From CBDCDJ01 sp965215355 (lineage in GTDB: Bacteria; Deinococcota; Deinococci; Deinococcales; Trueperaceae): a DNA stretch of 64,000 nt. The notes beneath the pieces are model-generated. The model saw nothing but the letters and a program-made list of their open reading frames with translations. It did no database searches and had not been told where the DNA came from. Positions 32,502-42,469 of this stretch are shown here, one piece after another. The DNA is taken from positions 3,410,001-3,474,000 of the forward strand of contig CBDCDJ010000007.1 of NCBI GenBank assembly GCA_965215355.1, given 5' to 3'. The number at the start of each line of letters is the position of its first letter. Positions within the stretch are counted from its first letter, which is position 1. A program made the position numbers and the translations under genes.

Positions 32502-34655
32502 CTACTGCTTACAAACAGATTGCAGATAGGTTTCTGTCGCAGAAATGTCCAAAAGGTAATCGGCCACTACGAGCGTCGACATGTCAAAAGGTAAATACGA
32601 TTGATACTTGCTCAGCCGTATCGGCTTTAAATCATTCACCATCGCACTTTGCTGCTCCACGCTGATGCCGGTAGCCGTATCCTCTAGGAGTTGCATGACG
32701 TCTTTAGCTGTCTGTGGTTCGTGGAGGACGGCAGTCACCGTAAAGGCGGTACTGCTCACACTCTTGACCCACGGCGTTAGATACTGCGCCAAAGTCGCGT
32801 TGACTTTGGTTCCCGCAAAGGTTGCCAGCTCGAGCATTTTGCCGTTCAGTTGATACGGTAGACCGGGTGCTGAAAGGCGCTCGCGCCAAACACGCCTGAG
32901 AGCATTCACCTGATTCTTGCCGACGCTGTTTAGAAAGGGAAAGTCTCGGTCACCTACGAGGATTTCACGGTGGCGCCATGCTAATTCCCCTGCGGTGATG
33001 CGCGGCGAACTACTTTGCCACTGAGGCGGCGTGCCACCGCGGTAAGAAGTGACCTCTACCTTGCCCAGTTCGTCCTGAATCTGTTGGACCTGCCAGGGCT
33101 TGCCCGCCAGGACGATAACGGGATTTGTCGCCTGTTTCGTGAGGGAGGCGCGGAGCTGTTCGACGAAGAAGACCTCGAGCGTACCGACTTCAAAGCCGTT
33201 GCGTATATCGACCACGGTGTAGCTGTCGGGGGTTTCGAACGAGACGATGAGACTTTGAAAATGCCTTCCCCCGAGCTTCTTCTCGCCGGTGTCCCCGAGC
33301 ACCAGCGTCCCGCCGGGGTTGGCGAGAATGTCCGTTCTAATCAAGTGGTTGAGAAGGTGCCGGTAGTCTTCGGAGGTAATGTCTTTAAAAGCAGGAATAC
33401 CCTCCAGGCTTTGCCACAAGGCGGTGGGGTTGCCGCCAAAGTTCTGCAAGACCGAGTTGATGATCTGCTGGAACAAAATGTGATAGGCGCGGGACGGGGG
33501 CTTAATAGCCTCGACCCAACCCTCATCTGCAAGTGTAATTAGGGCAACGGCGCTCAAAGTATCCCAAGAGGTGTAAGTCAACAGTTGCGTGCTCTGCACC
33601 TGACCCGCACGTCGACCCGCTCGGCCCCAACGTTGCAAGAGGCTCGAGACGCTCCCGGGCGGCCCCCACTGAATCACCTCGTCGAGGTCTCCGATGTCTA
33701 TGCCAAGCTCCATCGCGCTGGTGCAGGTGATACAGGCACGGGCGCTGCTGGCGCTATTCATGGCGTCTTCGGCGCTTTGCCGCGAAGCTGTGCTGATGGC
33801 TGAATGGTAGGTGCTCACATAGTCGAGGCTCGGGGACTTGCTCAAAGTGCCGGCGAGCATCTCCGCGTCAGCACGGCTCTCGGTGAAAACCAGCGTTTTG
33901 GCGTCGCTGGTAGCAGCGCTTAGGTAAGTTAAGTGCGCTCCCCCCTCGACCTCTTTGTCTGAAAAGGCAACCACGCTTGCCTCTCTGGGTTGTGGGGAGC
34001 GCTTCCTGGGGTCTATCACTCGCCCAGGCCGTAAGCTGCGCCCTTTCATCCACCGCCCGATGTCGCCAGGGTTACGCACCGTCGCGCTCAGGCCGATGCG
34101 CTGGACATCGTGTAGGGACAGCGCAGCCAGCCGCTCGAGGACGCTGATGAGGTGAGCACCCCGGTCTGAACCGGCGAAAGCGTGAATTTCGTCGATGATA
34201 ACGAAGCGCAATGAGCGGAACAGCTCGTGTACCGGAACCCTCCGGCCGACCAGCATGGCCTCGAGGCTTTCAGGGGTCGTGAGGAGCACCTCGGCAGGAT
34301 CGTTTAGAAACCGCTTGCGGGCGCTGGACGAAACGCCTCCGTGCCACATGAAAGCTTGCAGACCCACAAGGTCAGCCAGCTGCATTACCCGCTCCTCCTG
34401 GTTGTTCAACAGGGCCACGAGCGGACTTACATAGAGGATGCTTACCCCTGTGCCAGCCGCCGACGCAGCCATGTCGAGGGTAGGCAAAAAAGCCGCCTCG
34501 GTCTTGCCCCCTGCCGTAGGAGCAAGGATGACGGTGTTCTCGCCCGCAAGGATAGCGGGAATGCTGGCCTCTTGGACGGGCCGCAAGCCGTTCCAGCGCA
34601 ACCGGTCGGCCACCCCACGGCGCATCCGCTCCGAGAGCAGAGCGAAAGCGCCCAT
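32502..34655 (-). CDS. brxHI: BREX helicase BrxHI (Lhr-like, superfamily 2)
   Basis: 717 aa from ATG at 34655, which overlaps the brxD stop in TGATG. Helicase motifs: Q-type LRPVQEASIPAILAG, Walker A APTAGGKTE near residue 46, DEIHAF near residue 150, SATVRNP, then ELGIDIGDLDEVIQWG and LQRWGRAGR. These fit an Lhr-type DNA helicase. In BREX types 2, 5 and 6 a helicase is the last gene of the locus, as here. Its role in phage exclusion is established only as part of the set. Confidence 0.88.
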   Translation of the reverse strand: MGAFALLSERMRRGVADRLRWNGLRPVQEASIPAILAGENTVILAPTAGGKTEAAFLPTLDMAASAAGTGVSILYVSPLVALLNNQEERVMQLADLVGLQAFMWHGGVSSSARKRFLNDPAEVLLTTPESLEAMLVGRRVPVHELFRSLRFVIIDEIHAFAGSDRGAHLISVLERLAALSLHDVQRIGLSATVRNPGDIGRWMKGRSLRPGRVIDPRKRSPQPREASVVAFSDKEVEGGAHLTYLSAATSDAKTLVFTESRADAEMLAGTLSKSPSLDYVSTYHSAISTASRQSAEDAMNSASSARACITCTSAMELGIDIGDLDEVIQWGPPGSVSSLLQRWGRAGRRAGQVQSTQLLTYTSWDTLSAVALITLADEGWVEAIKPPSRAYHILFQQIINSVLQNFGGNPTALWQSLEGIPAFKDITSEDYRHLLNHLIRTDILANPGGTLVLGDTGEKKLGGRHFQSLIVSFETPDSYTVVDIRNGFEVGTLEVFFVEQLRASLTKQATNPVIVLAGKPWQVQQIQDELGKVEVTSYRGGTPPQWQSSSPRITAGELAWRHREILVGDRDFPFLNSVGKNQVNALRRVWRERLSAPGLPYQLNGKMLELATFAGTKVNATLAQYLTPWVKSVSSTAFTVTAVLHEPQTAKDVMQLLEDTATGISVEQQSAMVNDLKPIRLSKYQSYLPFDMSTLVVADYLLDISATETYLQSVCKQ

Positions 34656-35926
34656 CAAAAGACTTCGTCGGGCTCGAGTTCGTCCACGTTTTGTTCTTCG
34701 GGCGTCAGCGAGTCCTGGGCGACCTCGAACTGATATTCGACGTAGGGGTCGAAGTCGGGGTAGTCGCGCGCGCGGTCGAGGATACTGATAAATTCTCGAA
34801 TCGCAATTCGTGGGCTCTTGTCGCCCAGCCGCTGCGTCCAGCCTTGCGCCAGGTAGTGCGCAAAATCCGCTTCGACCCGGCTGGCTTGACCGTAGGCGAT
34901 TTCCCAGATTTCGCGCAGCTTCGACATCACCTCGGTAAGCTGCGCTTCGCCAAAGTAGGGTAGGGGCATTTGAACACCCCTCAGGTTAGGGCGCTCACTC
35001 CTCAACGTAGGTTCTTCGAACCGCTGGTAAAGGGGCGCGAGTTGCTTGAAACCGCGGGCCGAGTCGAAAACGTCGGATGTGCCCGCCAGCACCAAGTAGA
35101 AGCCGGGAATCCCCACGCCTATCTGGTCGACGATGTCGCGTAGGTTGCTCCAGGCGCTCTCACGGCTGTCGCGGCGCAGTTTGCGCATCTCGTCCAGCTC
35201 GTCCAGGATGAGAACCAAGCCCTTGAAATTGAGGTGCCGAATCAGGCTGATGAGCGCGCGGAGGTAGGGCAACACGTCTTTACGTTCGACACGGCCCCGG
35301 AGCGAGGTGATTCCACGTGCGGACACGTTGCTGTCAGCCATCAACCAACCGACGACCTGTTGCTTGAGGCTGTAGTCACCCGCGAGGTCGCCGCGGTAGT
35401 AGGCGCTGAGGGCGGCGGAGAAGGCTGGACGCTCCCGAGCGACCTCGCCGAGGAGGTCACCGATACGGGTCGCCACGGACTGCTGGAGCGCGGCCTCGTC
35501 GTTCTCGTTCACGCCCCGCGTTTCGATGACGTACTCTTCGGCCTGAGCGAGCCATGTGTTTAGCAGATACGGCAGGGCGCTACCCTCGACGCCACGCACC
35601 CGCAGACTGAGCATGATCTGGTGATAGACCTTTTCGAGTTGGTGGAGCGGTGCCGACTCCCGGTTGAGGGTTACCTTGGCGACGACGAAGCCTAAGTCGA
35701 GCGCGTCCTCAGCGAGCCGCGACGCTAAAAAGGTTTTGCCGCTGCCGTATTCCCCGCGCAGTCCCTTGACGCGACTGATGCCCAAGGCGACCTCCCGCAA
35801 CTCGTCGTTCAGAACGCTTACTTCTCGGTCCAAACCCACCGCGTAGTGGTGCAGACCCACACTCGGCACCGTGCCGTTACGCAGCGGGTTAATAACTTGT
35901 AAAGCCTCGTGGGTAGAAATTTGCAT
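34655..35926 (-). CDS. brxD: BREX ATP-binding protein BrxD
   Basis: 423 aa. Walker A LRGEYGSGKTFLASRLAED near residue 60 and Walker B LVLILDELDEM near residue 235; the DUF2791-like pattern (ALQVINPLRNGTVPSVGLHHYAVGLDRE) identifies BrxD. It is a P-loop ATPase of BREX types 2 and 6, usually followed by brxHI, as here. ATG at 35926 follows AGGAG and is 8 nt after the pglZ stop, so the pair pglZ-brxD is one transcript. Confidence 0.88.
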   Translation of the reverse strand: MQISTHEALQVINPLRNGTVPSVGLHHYAVGLDREVSVLNDELREVALGISRVKGLRGEYGSGKTFLASRLAEDALDLGFVVAKVTLNRESAPLHQLEKVYHQIMLSLRVRGVEGSALPYLLNTWLAQAEEYVIETRGVNENDEAALQQSVATRIGDLLGEVARERPAFSAALSAYYRGDLAGDYSLKQQVVGWLMADSNVSARGITSLRGRVERKDVLPYLRALISLIRHLNFKGLVLILDELDEMRKLRRDSRESAWSNLRDIVDQIGVGIPGFYLVLAGTSDVFDSARGFKQLAPLYQRFEEPTLRSERPNLRGVQMPLPYFGEAQLTEVMSKLREIWEIAYGQASRVEADFAHYLAQGWTQRLGDKSPRIAIREFISILDRARDYPDFDPYVEYQFEVAQDSLTPEEQNVDELEPDEVF

Positions 35927-35934
35927 AGCTCTCC

Positions 35935-38823
35935 TTAGCCCAAGGCCTCGAGCGCGAGCGGATCGAGCTTGTAGACCGGGGGCAGCGTCGACACGTCACG
36001 CTTGATCAGCGCGTGACCGGCTCGAACCAAATCGTCCAGATAACGGTCTAGCGCGCGCTTGGCGGCGCGGCCTTGTCCTCGGCCTTCCAGATAAGTCATC
36101 AGGTCAGGCTCGGGCATCTCCCTCACCTTAACCATGTAACTAAGCGTTTCCCGAAGCTCCTCGGGCGGCTCGAGCGCCGGGTCAGGCAAAGGTTTGCCGA
36201 ACACCGGGCTGGCAGCCGCGGGCTCAGCTGAGGGTGGCGGCGTAGGGGGAGGTGCAGGCGTGGGGGGAGGTTCGGGCGCGTTCGGTTGCCAGGTGCTGGT
36301 CGTCAGCGCCTGGTCTTCGGTGTCCTGTACAACCCTGAGGGTCCAGCGCTGGTCGAAAGGCCCTTTGGGCATGAGGACGAGCCGAAGCAAGCCCTGCTCG
36401 TCGAAGGTGTATTCCCCGGTCGTGCTGGAAGGAAAGCTGATCACGGCGGGGTCGCCCCCTTCGCTGACGCATTCGACACGCACGCGGGGCAGCGTGGCCG
36501 ACAGTCCGAGCAAACCCGTTTGACCGACGAGCCGGACGGTTGCCACAAAGATACCCACCTCGGGTTGAGCGCTGAGCGTCGCCTCGAGCGTGTGGACAGG
36601 GCGCGGCGCACTCCGCTTTTCCTCTCGCGGCGGGGCTTTGGCTGCCTGCACGGTAATCACCGGTACGACCCGTTCTTGCAGGCTCGGGCCGCCGTGGAAG
36701 TAAAGTGACGCGCCACTCGACTGGTAAACGCCGTGACCCATCGGAAAGACGAGCCGTGTGCTGGAAAGCGCGTGACCGTCCAGTCCGGCATCCTCGGCGG
36801 TGAAGACCGAGGAGCGCATCGGCCGACCGACTATGTGGCCTAACCAGTACCTGCGCCCGCCCAACAAGCGCTTGCCGTCGGGGGTTTCCAAGTGGTCACC
36901 CGTCGTGGTGGGCAGCAACAGGTAGCCGTGGTCGGCCGTGATGACGACCTGCCGGACACCGGCCGCAAGCACGGTCTTGACGGCTCGGCGAACCGTGCCC
37001 AGCAATCGCGACATGACCTGTAGAGCGTCGGGGTGGTCGATCTCGCCGAAGGTATCTATTTCCTGCATTCGCACCAAGAGGAGTTTCAAGCCGCCCTCGA
37101 GCTTCTTGTGCAGCTTGGCTTCGTCGGGCAACTCTTCGATGCGATATTCCGCAAAACCATCGTAATAGCTCTGCTGCCAGTATTTTTTGCGAGCCGCCCA
37201 ATCCTTGAGCGTGACCGAGCCCAGCATTGGCTCGGCCTTCGCACTCAGCCCCAACCCTGCCTCGGCCCCCGGCAACAGCGCCGCCATCCCGAAGGGCGTA
37301 GTGCTGGGCAAAACCGAGGCTCGAGCTTCTACAGCCACAGTAACGTCACTCGGGTACTCGGCGGCCAGCTCGCGCAGCAGTTGGGCAAGCTCGAGCCCCA
37401 TCTCGTAGCGGAGCGCGTCCATTACGAAGTAGGCCACCGGCTGCTCGCGCAAGCCTGGTGCCACGACCTCTTTGAAGGTGGTTTCCTGTTTGGGCAGACC
37501 GAGCCCTAAGCCCTCAAGCTCGTAGCCGGCAAAAAGCTTGCTCGCCTGCTCGAAGAGCGCCGCTTCATAGGCGTGGCGCGCTTTCATGATAAGGGTTTGC
37601 ACCTCGCCCACATCGTTCAGCGCGGCCACGTTTTGTTCAAGCTCTCTCTGGCGGCTGTCCAGCCTGTGCCAGCCCGTGTCGGCTTCACCTGCGGCAGCGC
37701 CGACGTAGCCCAGCGCGAGCTTTTTCAAGTTCGGCCCGGCCCGCTTCACCCCTTCGGTTACTCGCTTGGCCTCTTGGAGCACGCACAGGGCGAACTTGGC
37801 GACCCGCCAGGCACCCTGGCGCTGTGGGTAGAGTTCGCTCCAGAAACTACCCTCGAACTGTGCAACCCGCTCGAGCGCCACACCGAGCTGCCCCTTCGAA
37901 ACCAGACCGTCTAAACTCAGCAGCATTTGGGTGTTTTGAAAACCGAAGGTGTCGTGCCGGTAGGCCGTCGCCGTGAGCCGATTGGCGAGCGACTCCTCCG
38001 TCTCGACACGGCTCGCCCAGGCGCGATACGCCTCGCTCTTGGCCTGCCGCAAGGCCTCCGCCACTTTAGCGACAGCCTCCTGCTGAGGTTTACGCAGCGT
38101 CGGCGGCTGCTTGCGCACGTCCTGCCCGGCATCTTGAGCAAGGTCACTGAGAAGCACGTGCCGCCACAGAGCGGCGCGCAGGCTGGCAGCGTCGTTTGCG
38201 TCACCGGCAGTCAGACCGACAGCGGCTTTTAGAAAGGTCGCAAGTTCGGCGAGGTTGAGCCGCTCGTCGTGCTGGTCAACCTCGAGAAAGCTCCGCAGCA
38301 GCGTAACCGTGTCCGAGGTTCCGTAGACCACGCTCAGCGCCCCGGCGTCGACCGCTTCGGTCGCGCCCCAGCGGTCCAAGTCGGCGAGGGTGGGCGGGCT
38401 CGGCGCGTCGAACAAAGCCTCGACCTGCTCACGGGAAAAGCGCCCCTCGAGCGCTTTGCGGGCGAGCGAGCGCAACGTCTCGCTGTAAGCCGTGCCCGCC
38501 AGCGCGTACTCGAGCAGCGGGTCGTCCTCTTTGTCAGCGACTGCGGGCGCGTTCACGTAGATGAGCAGGCTGTCCGAGAGGCTGAAATCCTGCCGCAAGC
38601 GCGAGAAGCGCTCCTCAGCGGCCAATTTGACCTGCAAATAGCTGCCGCCGAACCCGACGACCGCCACCTCGGGCGGCAGGTTCGTGAGCGCTTCTCGCAT
38701 ATCTCCAGCCGGGTTATAGAACACTACGACGCCGTAGCGCTCGAGCTTTTTGGTCAGTGTATCGACAATGTGAGTTGTGACCGGGCGCTCTCCACCGGCT
38801 ACCGCTGGTTTGACCTCTGCCAT
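35935..38823 (-). CDS. pglZ: BREX alkaline-phosphatase-like protein PglZ
   Basis: 962 aa. The PglZ phosphatase core is visible as YFVMDALRYEMGLELA near residue 469 and VVITADHGYLLLP near residue 629, with a Pro-rich linker (EPPPTPAPPPTPPPS) near residue 835 and a C-terminal winged region. PglZ is the universal BREX component and is needed for phage exclusion. ATG at 38823 directly follows the TAG of the pglX N-terminal half (no gap), suggesting that this boundary was originally a single long gene pair. Confidence 0.93.
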   Translation of the reverse strand: MAEVKPAVAGGERPVTTHIVDTLTKKLERYGVVVFYNPAGDMREALTNLPPEVAVVGFGGSYLQVKLAAEERFSRLRQDFSLSDSLLIYVNAPAVADKEDDPLLEYALAGTAYSETLRSLARKALEGRFSREQVEALFDAPSPPTLADLDRWGATEAVDAGALSVVYGTSDTVTLLRSFLEVDQHDERLNLAELATFLKAAVGLTAGDANDAASLRAALWRHVLLSDLAQDAGQDVRKQPPTLRKPQQEAVAKVAEALRQAKSEAYRAWASRVETEESLANRLTATAYRHDTFGFQNTQMLLSLDGLVSKGQLGVALERVAQFEGSFWSELYPQRQGAWRVAKFALCVLQEAKRVTEGVKRAGPNLKKLALGYVGAAAGEADTGWHRLDSRQRELEQNVAALNDVGEVQTLIMKARHAYEAALFEQASKLFAGYELEGLGLGLPKQETTFKEVVAPGLREQPVAYFVMDALRYEMGLELAQLLRELAAEYPSDVTVAVEARASVLPSTTPFGMAALLPGAEAGLGLSAKAEPMLGSVTLKDWAARKKYWQQSYYDGFAEYRIEELPDEAKLHKKLEGGLKLLLVRMQEIDTFGEIDHPDALQVMSRLLGTVRRAVKTVLAAGVRQVVITADHGYLLLPTTTGDHLETPDGKRLLGGRRYWLGHIVGRPMRSSVFTAEDAGLDGHALSSTRLVFPMGHGVYQSSGASLYFHGGPSLQERVVPVITVQAAKAPPREEKRSAPRPVHTLEATLSAQPEVGIFVATVRLVGQTGLLGLSATLPRVRVECVSEGGDPAVISFPSSTTGEYTFDEQGLLRLVLMPKGPFDQRWTLRVVQDTEDQALTTSTWQPNAPEPPPTPAPPPTPPPSAEPAAASPVFGKPLPDPALEPPEELRETLSYMVKVREMPEPDLMTYLEGRGQGRAAKRALDRYLDDLVRAGHALIKRDVSTLPPVYKLDPLALEALG

Positions 38824-40989
38824 CTAGCGCCGCTCCACGACGTAAGCCGCCGTCTCCACCATCGCCTTGTCCAGCACCCCGTAGCCGAGGTCGGCGACCA
38901 CGTCTAAGTGGCCCTTGCCCAGCAGAACGTCTTCCCGCCACTTGGTGAAGGTTTTAAGGAAAAAGCCCGTCCGACTGGTAATCGCGCCGAGCCGCCCGCC
39001 GGGGTAAAGCAGCTCGAGACCCCGCTCGACAAAGGCGGCGTACAGGTCGTTTTTGGTTTTGGGATAGAGCTTTTCGAAGGTTTTCTTGCTGTCTAAGGCC
39101 GCCGCGCCGAAGGGCGGATTCATGAGCACCACGTCGTACTCGAGGGCCATCAGCCCGAGCAGTTCGACCGCCTGGCGGCTGGCGTCACCGAACATCAGTT
39201 GGGCCAAGTCGGCCTCGTCGCTGGCGTGTTGGACGTAGCTGTCCAAGCCCAACTTGACCTCGTGGAGCAGGCCGGTGTCGTTGAAGAGTGGGTCGTTTTT
39301 GCCGATGGACGCGATACGCTCGTCGGTTTTGAGGAGCAGACCCAACTCGTCGGCGTGCAGAAAATCGTCGTAGACGACCTTGAGGGCGCTCACGAGCGAG
39401 TGGCGGCGTTTGGAGTTCTGGAACAGCGTTTCCGAGAAGGTGTCGAACTGGTCTTTGACGCCGGGCAGTTGCTGAGCGTGGACGATGTTGCCGCGCCTGG
39501 GTTCGGCGTCCTTGTGCAGCCGCTTGGCTTTCAGGTACAGCGCGACCTGCGTGACCTGCACCACGCGCGCGTCGATGTCCACGCCGTAAAGGTTGTGCTC
39601 GACGATGATTTCAGGCACGCGCCGGGCAAAGTCTTCCGGGTCGGGGTAGCTGTCGCGCAAGTCTTGACCCCACTCGGGGTGGTCGTAGGCCTCTGCGTAA
39701 ATCGCATGAAGCAGCTCGAAGCTGTAGAGCAAGAAGTGGCCCGAGCCGCAGGCGGGGTCGAGCACGCGCAGCTCGAGCGGACTTTTCATAGCGCGGACGG
39801 GGGTGAGCGTCAGGGCGGGCAGGCGGCGCACGATTTCGTTGGCAATGCGCGTGACCGCGACGGCATTGCTGTCTACCAGGCCGTCCATAAACCGATTGGC
39901 GCGTGACACGGCCAACAGCCAAGCCCACAGGTCGGCCGTGCCGCCCTCGACCGCGTCCTCGGGCGAGCTGGTGTTGAGGGGAGAGAGGTTGCGCTCCCAA
40001 GCCTCCTTGCGCGGGTCGTTCGACCAGTCGAAGGGCGGGTGCAGGTGGGCGAACATGATGATTTCGGAAAGCTCGTCGGTCGTGAAGGGTGCGGTTCGCG
40101 CTCGAGCCGCGTCAACGTCGCGCACTGACGCCTGCGGGTTGACGAACACCTCCTTTGAGTCGCGCAGCAAGTAGTCCCAGGTGTCGGCGAGGCGCGTCGT
40201 GCCGCCGGTCATCTCGAGCCACAGGCGACCCAGCGTGTTCTGCACCAGAAAGCGCACCACATACTCGGGGGTAAAAAACTGGTTGCGGAAGGCCAGCTCG
40301 TCGCTGCTGCGCGGGGCGGACGAGGCTTTCCTGGCCTCGCGGCGCTTTTCCTCGGGAGTGAAGTACTGAAAAATCCAGCCGAGGGTTTCGTCCGCCGCCC
40401 AAATGTCGTCGGGCAGGTCGTCCATGTGTTCGACCAGCTCGAGCACCGCCGCCTCGCTCGGGCGCAGCACGTCGTACTTGCCGGAGCGGTCGCGCAGGGC
40501 GGACACGGTCGCGGCGACCTCGGCGAGTTGTAAGTCGATGTAAAGGCCGTAGCCGTCCTCGCCAGGGGGCAAAACCGGCTTGGCGAGCATAGAAAAAAAC
40601 TTGAAGCCGGAGGCGTTCTTGCCGCCCTTGAGGACGTTCATCAGGTGGCCTCGAGCCTCCAATAACCGCAGCCCGGCGAAACGGTTCAGCAGCGTAAACG
40701 CGTGCGCGCGCAGGTAGTCCTCGCGGTCGAGCGGCTGTATCTCGGGCGAAGCTTTGGCGCTGTTGGCGGCGCGGCGCGCGGCGTAGTCTAAAATCGCGCC
40801 CAGCATCAGGGCGCGTTTGTCGAGCCGTTCGCTGTCGCCGCGCAAGTTGGGCAGCTTGTCGAGCCCATACACGGTGCCGTCCGCCAAAATGCCGTAGGTC
40901 GCGGCGAGTTGCGCGCTCAAATCGGCCTCGAGCACGCGGCGCATGTCCTGAACGGCGTTGCGGAGGGCGTTGCGCTGCTCCTGATTCAC
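38824..40989 (-). CDS. pglX: PglX adenine methyltransferase, N-terminal (catalytic) half
   Basis: 721 aa. The N-terminal Eco57I/type I-like methyltransferase region carries SAM motif I LRVLDPACGSGHFLLY near residue 410 and motif IV VVLMNPPFGAAAL near residue 620, so the N6-adenine methyltransferase core is complete. It ends right after the LGYGVLDKAMVETAAYVVERR segment, where PglX normally continues into the target-recognition part; that part is encoded separately at 43064-45175, upstream. GTG at 40989 has GGTGAG 9 nt upstream. It is transcribed from its own promoter region, shared with divergent rloA. Confidence 0.9.
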   Translation of the reverse strand: MNQEQRNALRNAVQDMRRVLEADLSAQLAATYGILADGTVYGLDKLPNLRGDSERLDKRALMLGAILDYAARRAANSAKASPEIQPLDREDYLRAHAFTLLNRFAGLRLLEARGHLMNVLKGGKNASGFKFFSMLAKPVLPPGEDGYGLYIDLQLAEVAATVSALRDRSGKYDVLRPSEAAVLELVEHMDDLPDDIWAADETLGWIFQYFTPEEKRREARKASSAPRSSDELAFRNQFFTPEYVVRFLVQNTLGRLWLEMTGGTTRLADTWDYLLRDSKEVFVNPQASVRDVDAARARTAPFTTDELSEIIMFAHLHPPFDWSNDPRKEAWERNLSPLNTSSPEDAVEGGTADLWAWLLAVSRANRFMDGLVDSNAVAVTRIANEIVRRLPALTLTPVRAMKSPLELRVLDPACGSGHFLLYSFELLHAIYAEAYDHPEWGQDLRDSYPDPEDFARRVPEIIVEHNLYGVDIDARVVQVTQVALYLKAKRLHKDAEPRRGNIVHAQQLPGVKDQFDTFSETLFQNSKRRHSLVSALKVVYDDFLHADELGLLLKTDERIASIGKNDPLFNDTGLLHEVKLGLDSYVQHASDEADLAQLMFGDASRQAVELLGLMALEYDVVLMNPPFGAAALDSKKTFEKLYPKTKNDLYAAFVERGLELLYPGGRLGAITSRTGFFLKTFTKWREDVLLGKGHLDVVADLGYGVLDKAMVETAAYVVERR

Positions 40990-41125
40990 AAGTTCTCACC
41001 AAACGTTCCGTCTATTGGCATTCTTTTATCTTAACCCAAGCAAAAGACATAACATAGTCATATCTGTGTGATAATATTGAAATATGAGATATTTTCGAAC
41101 AAACGTAGATTGAGGAGCGCATACT

Positions 41126-42469
41126 ATGCTGGTCCAAATGAGTATAAGAAACTACCGCTCCATCCGGGACACTGTCACCCTTGATTTGAGTGTAAGCGCG
41201 CTACGTGAACGCGACTCAACCACTGACGACAACACCTTTTCTGTAACGCCCAAACTTTGCTTACTGAAAAGCGCTGTGATTTATGGAGCCAATGCTAGCG
41301 GTAAAAGCAATGTCCTTAAGGCTTTAGGGTTTGTAAGGTGGATGGTCAAAAATTCTGCCAGAGAGTCTCAAGCGGGTGACAAAATTACCGCAGAACCTTT
41401 CTTGTTAGACCAAGATTTTGAAAATGAACCTTCTATGTTTGAGCTTGTTTTTTTTGCCGAAGGAACACGCTACCGTTACGGCTTTGAAGTTACTAGTGAA
41501 GCGGTAGTTTCCGAGTGGCTGTACTATGTACCTCAAGAGAGAGAAGCCCTACTATACGAGAGAACAGATCAAAGATTTAGTCTTTCTAGTAGATTTAAGG
41601 AAGGAAAAGAGCTAGAGGGAAAAACTCGGAAAAATGCTCTGTTCTTATCCGTCGTAGCTCAATTCAATGGCAATATCGCAAACCAAATTCTCAAGTGGTT
41701 TAATAAAATTGCGATGGTCAGCGGTACGCAAGATAGGGGATATTCTATCTTTACCGCGCGAAAAATACTCGACGACGACGACAGTTTGGACAAGTCCATT
41801 CACGACTTAATCAAAACCCTAGATGTAGGTATAACCAAATTTGTTGTAGGTAATGAAAAAGCAACTGCAACCTCCTATGAGGGACTTCCTCCAGTGCTAC
41901 GGGAAGCATTTGAAAAGCTTGCCGAAGAAAGTGGTAACGAATTAAAGCAGTTGAGTGTCTCAACTTTGCACAAGAAGTATGTGGGAAACAAGCCAATCGG
42001 AACGGTGAGTCTAGATTTAGAAGAGCACGAATCCGAAGGAACACAAAAACTCTTTGCCCTAGCCGGACCCATCTTGGATAGCCTAAAGTGTGGTCGCGTT
42101 TTTGTGATTGACGAGATGGACGCAAGATTTCACCCTCTCATCACTGAGTCCATCGTCAAACTGTTCAATTCCGCGAAAACCAACACCAAGAATGCTCAAC
42201 TAATTTTCGCAACGCACGACGTGAACTTGTTGAACCGTTCACTCTTTCGGCGGGACCAAATTTGGTTTACGGAGAAAGACCCTTACGGCGCAACCGATCT
42301 TTACTCGCTGGCAGAGTACAAGCTGCCCAACAACAAAAAGGTGCGCAACGATGCGTCCTACGAGAAGGACTATCTCGAGGGTCGCTACGGCGCGATACCC
42401 TTCATCGGCGCGTTAGACTTCGTAGGGGAGCTTGAACATGCCGAAAGGGAAGCACCGCAAAGCTGCTAA
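41126..42469 (+). CDS. RloA-like ABC/AAA15 ATPase (AbiL/PARIS-like defence)
   Basis: 447 aa. Walker A VIYGANASGKSNVLKALGFV, ABC-type D-loop/Walker B LKCGRVFVIDEMDARFHPL, and H in LIFATHDVNLL, of the AAA15/RloA class. Such ATPases are paired with TOPRIM-like RloB/AriB effectors and sense infection. ATG at 41126 follows GAGGAG. Base composition is clearly AT-richer than the flanking BREX genes, pointing to later arrival. It overlaps the rloB start by 32 nt, so the two are coupled. Confidence 0.88.
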   Translation: MLVQMSIRNYRSIRDTVTLDLSVSALRERDSTTDDNTFSVTPKLCLLKSAVIYGANASGKSNVLKALGFVRWMVKNSARESQAGDKITAEPFLLDQDFENEPSMFELVFFAEGTRYRYGFEVTSEAVVSEWLYYVPQEREALLYERTDQRFSLSSRFKEGKELEGKTRKNALFLSVVAQFNGNIANQILKWFNKIAMVSGTQDRGYSIFTARKILDDDDSLDKSIHDLIKTLDVGITKFVVGNEKATATSYEGLPPVLREAFEKLAEESGNELKQLSVSTLHKKYVGNKPIGTVSLDLEEHESEGTQKLFALAGPILDSLKCGRVFVIDEMDARFHPLITESIVKLFNSAKTNTKNAQLIFATHDVNLLNRSLFRRDQIWFTEKDPYGATDLYSLAEYKLPNNKKVRNDASYEKDYLEGRYGAIPFIGALDFVGELEHAEREAPQSC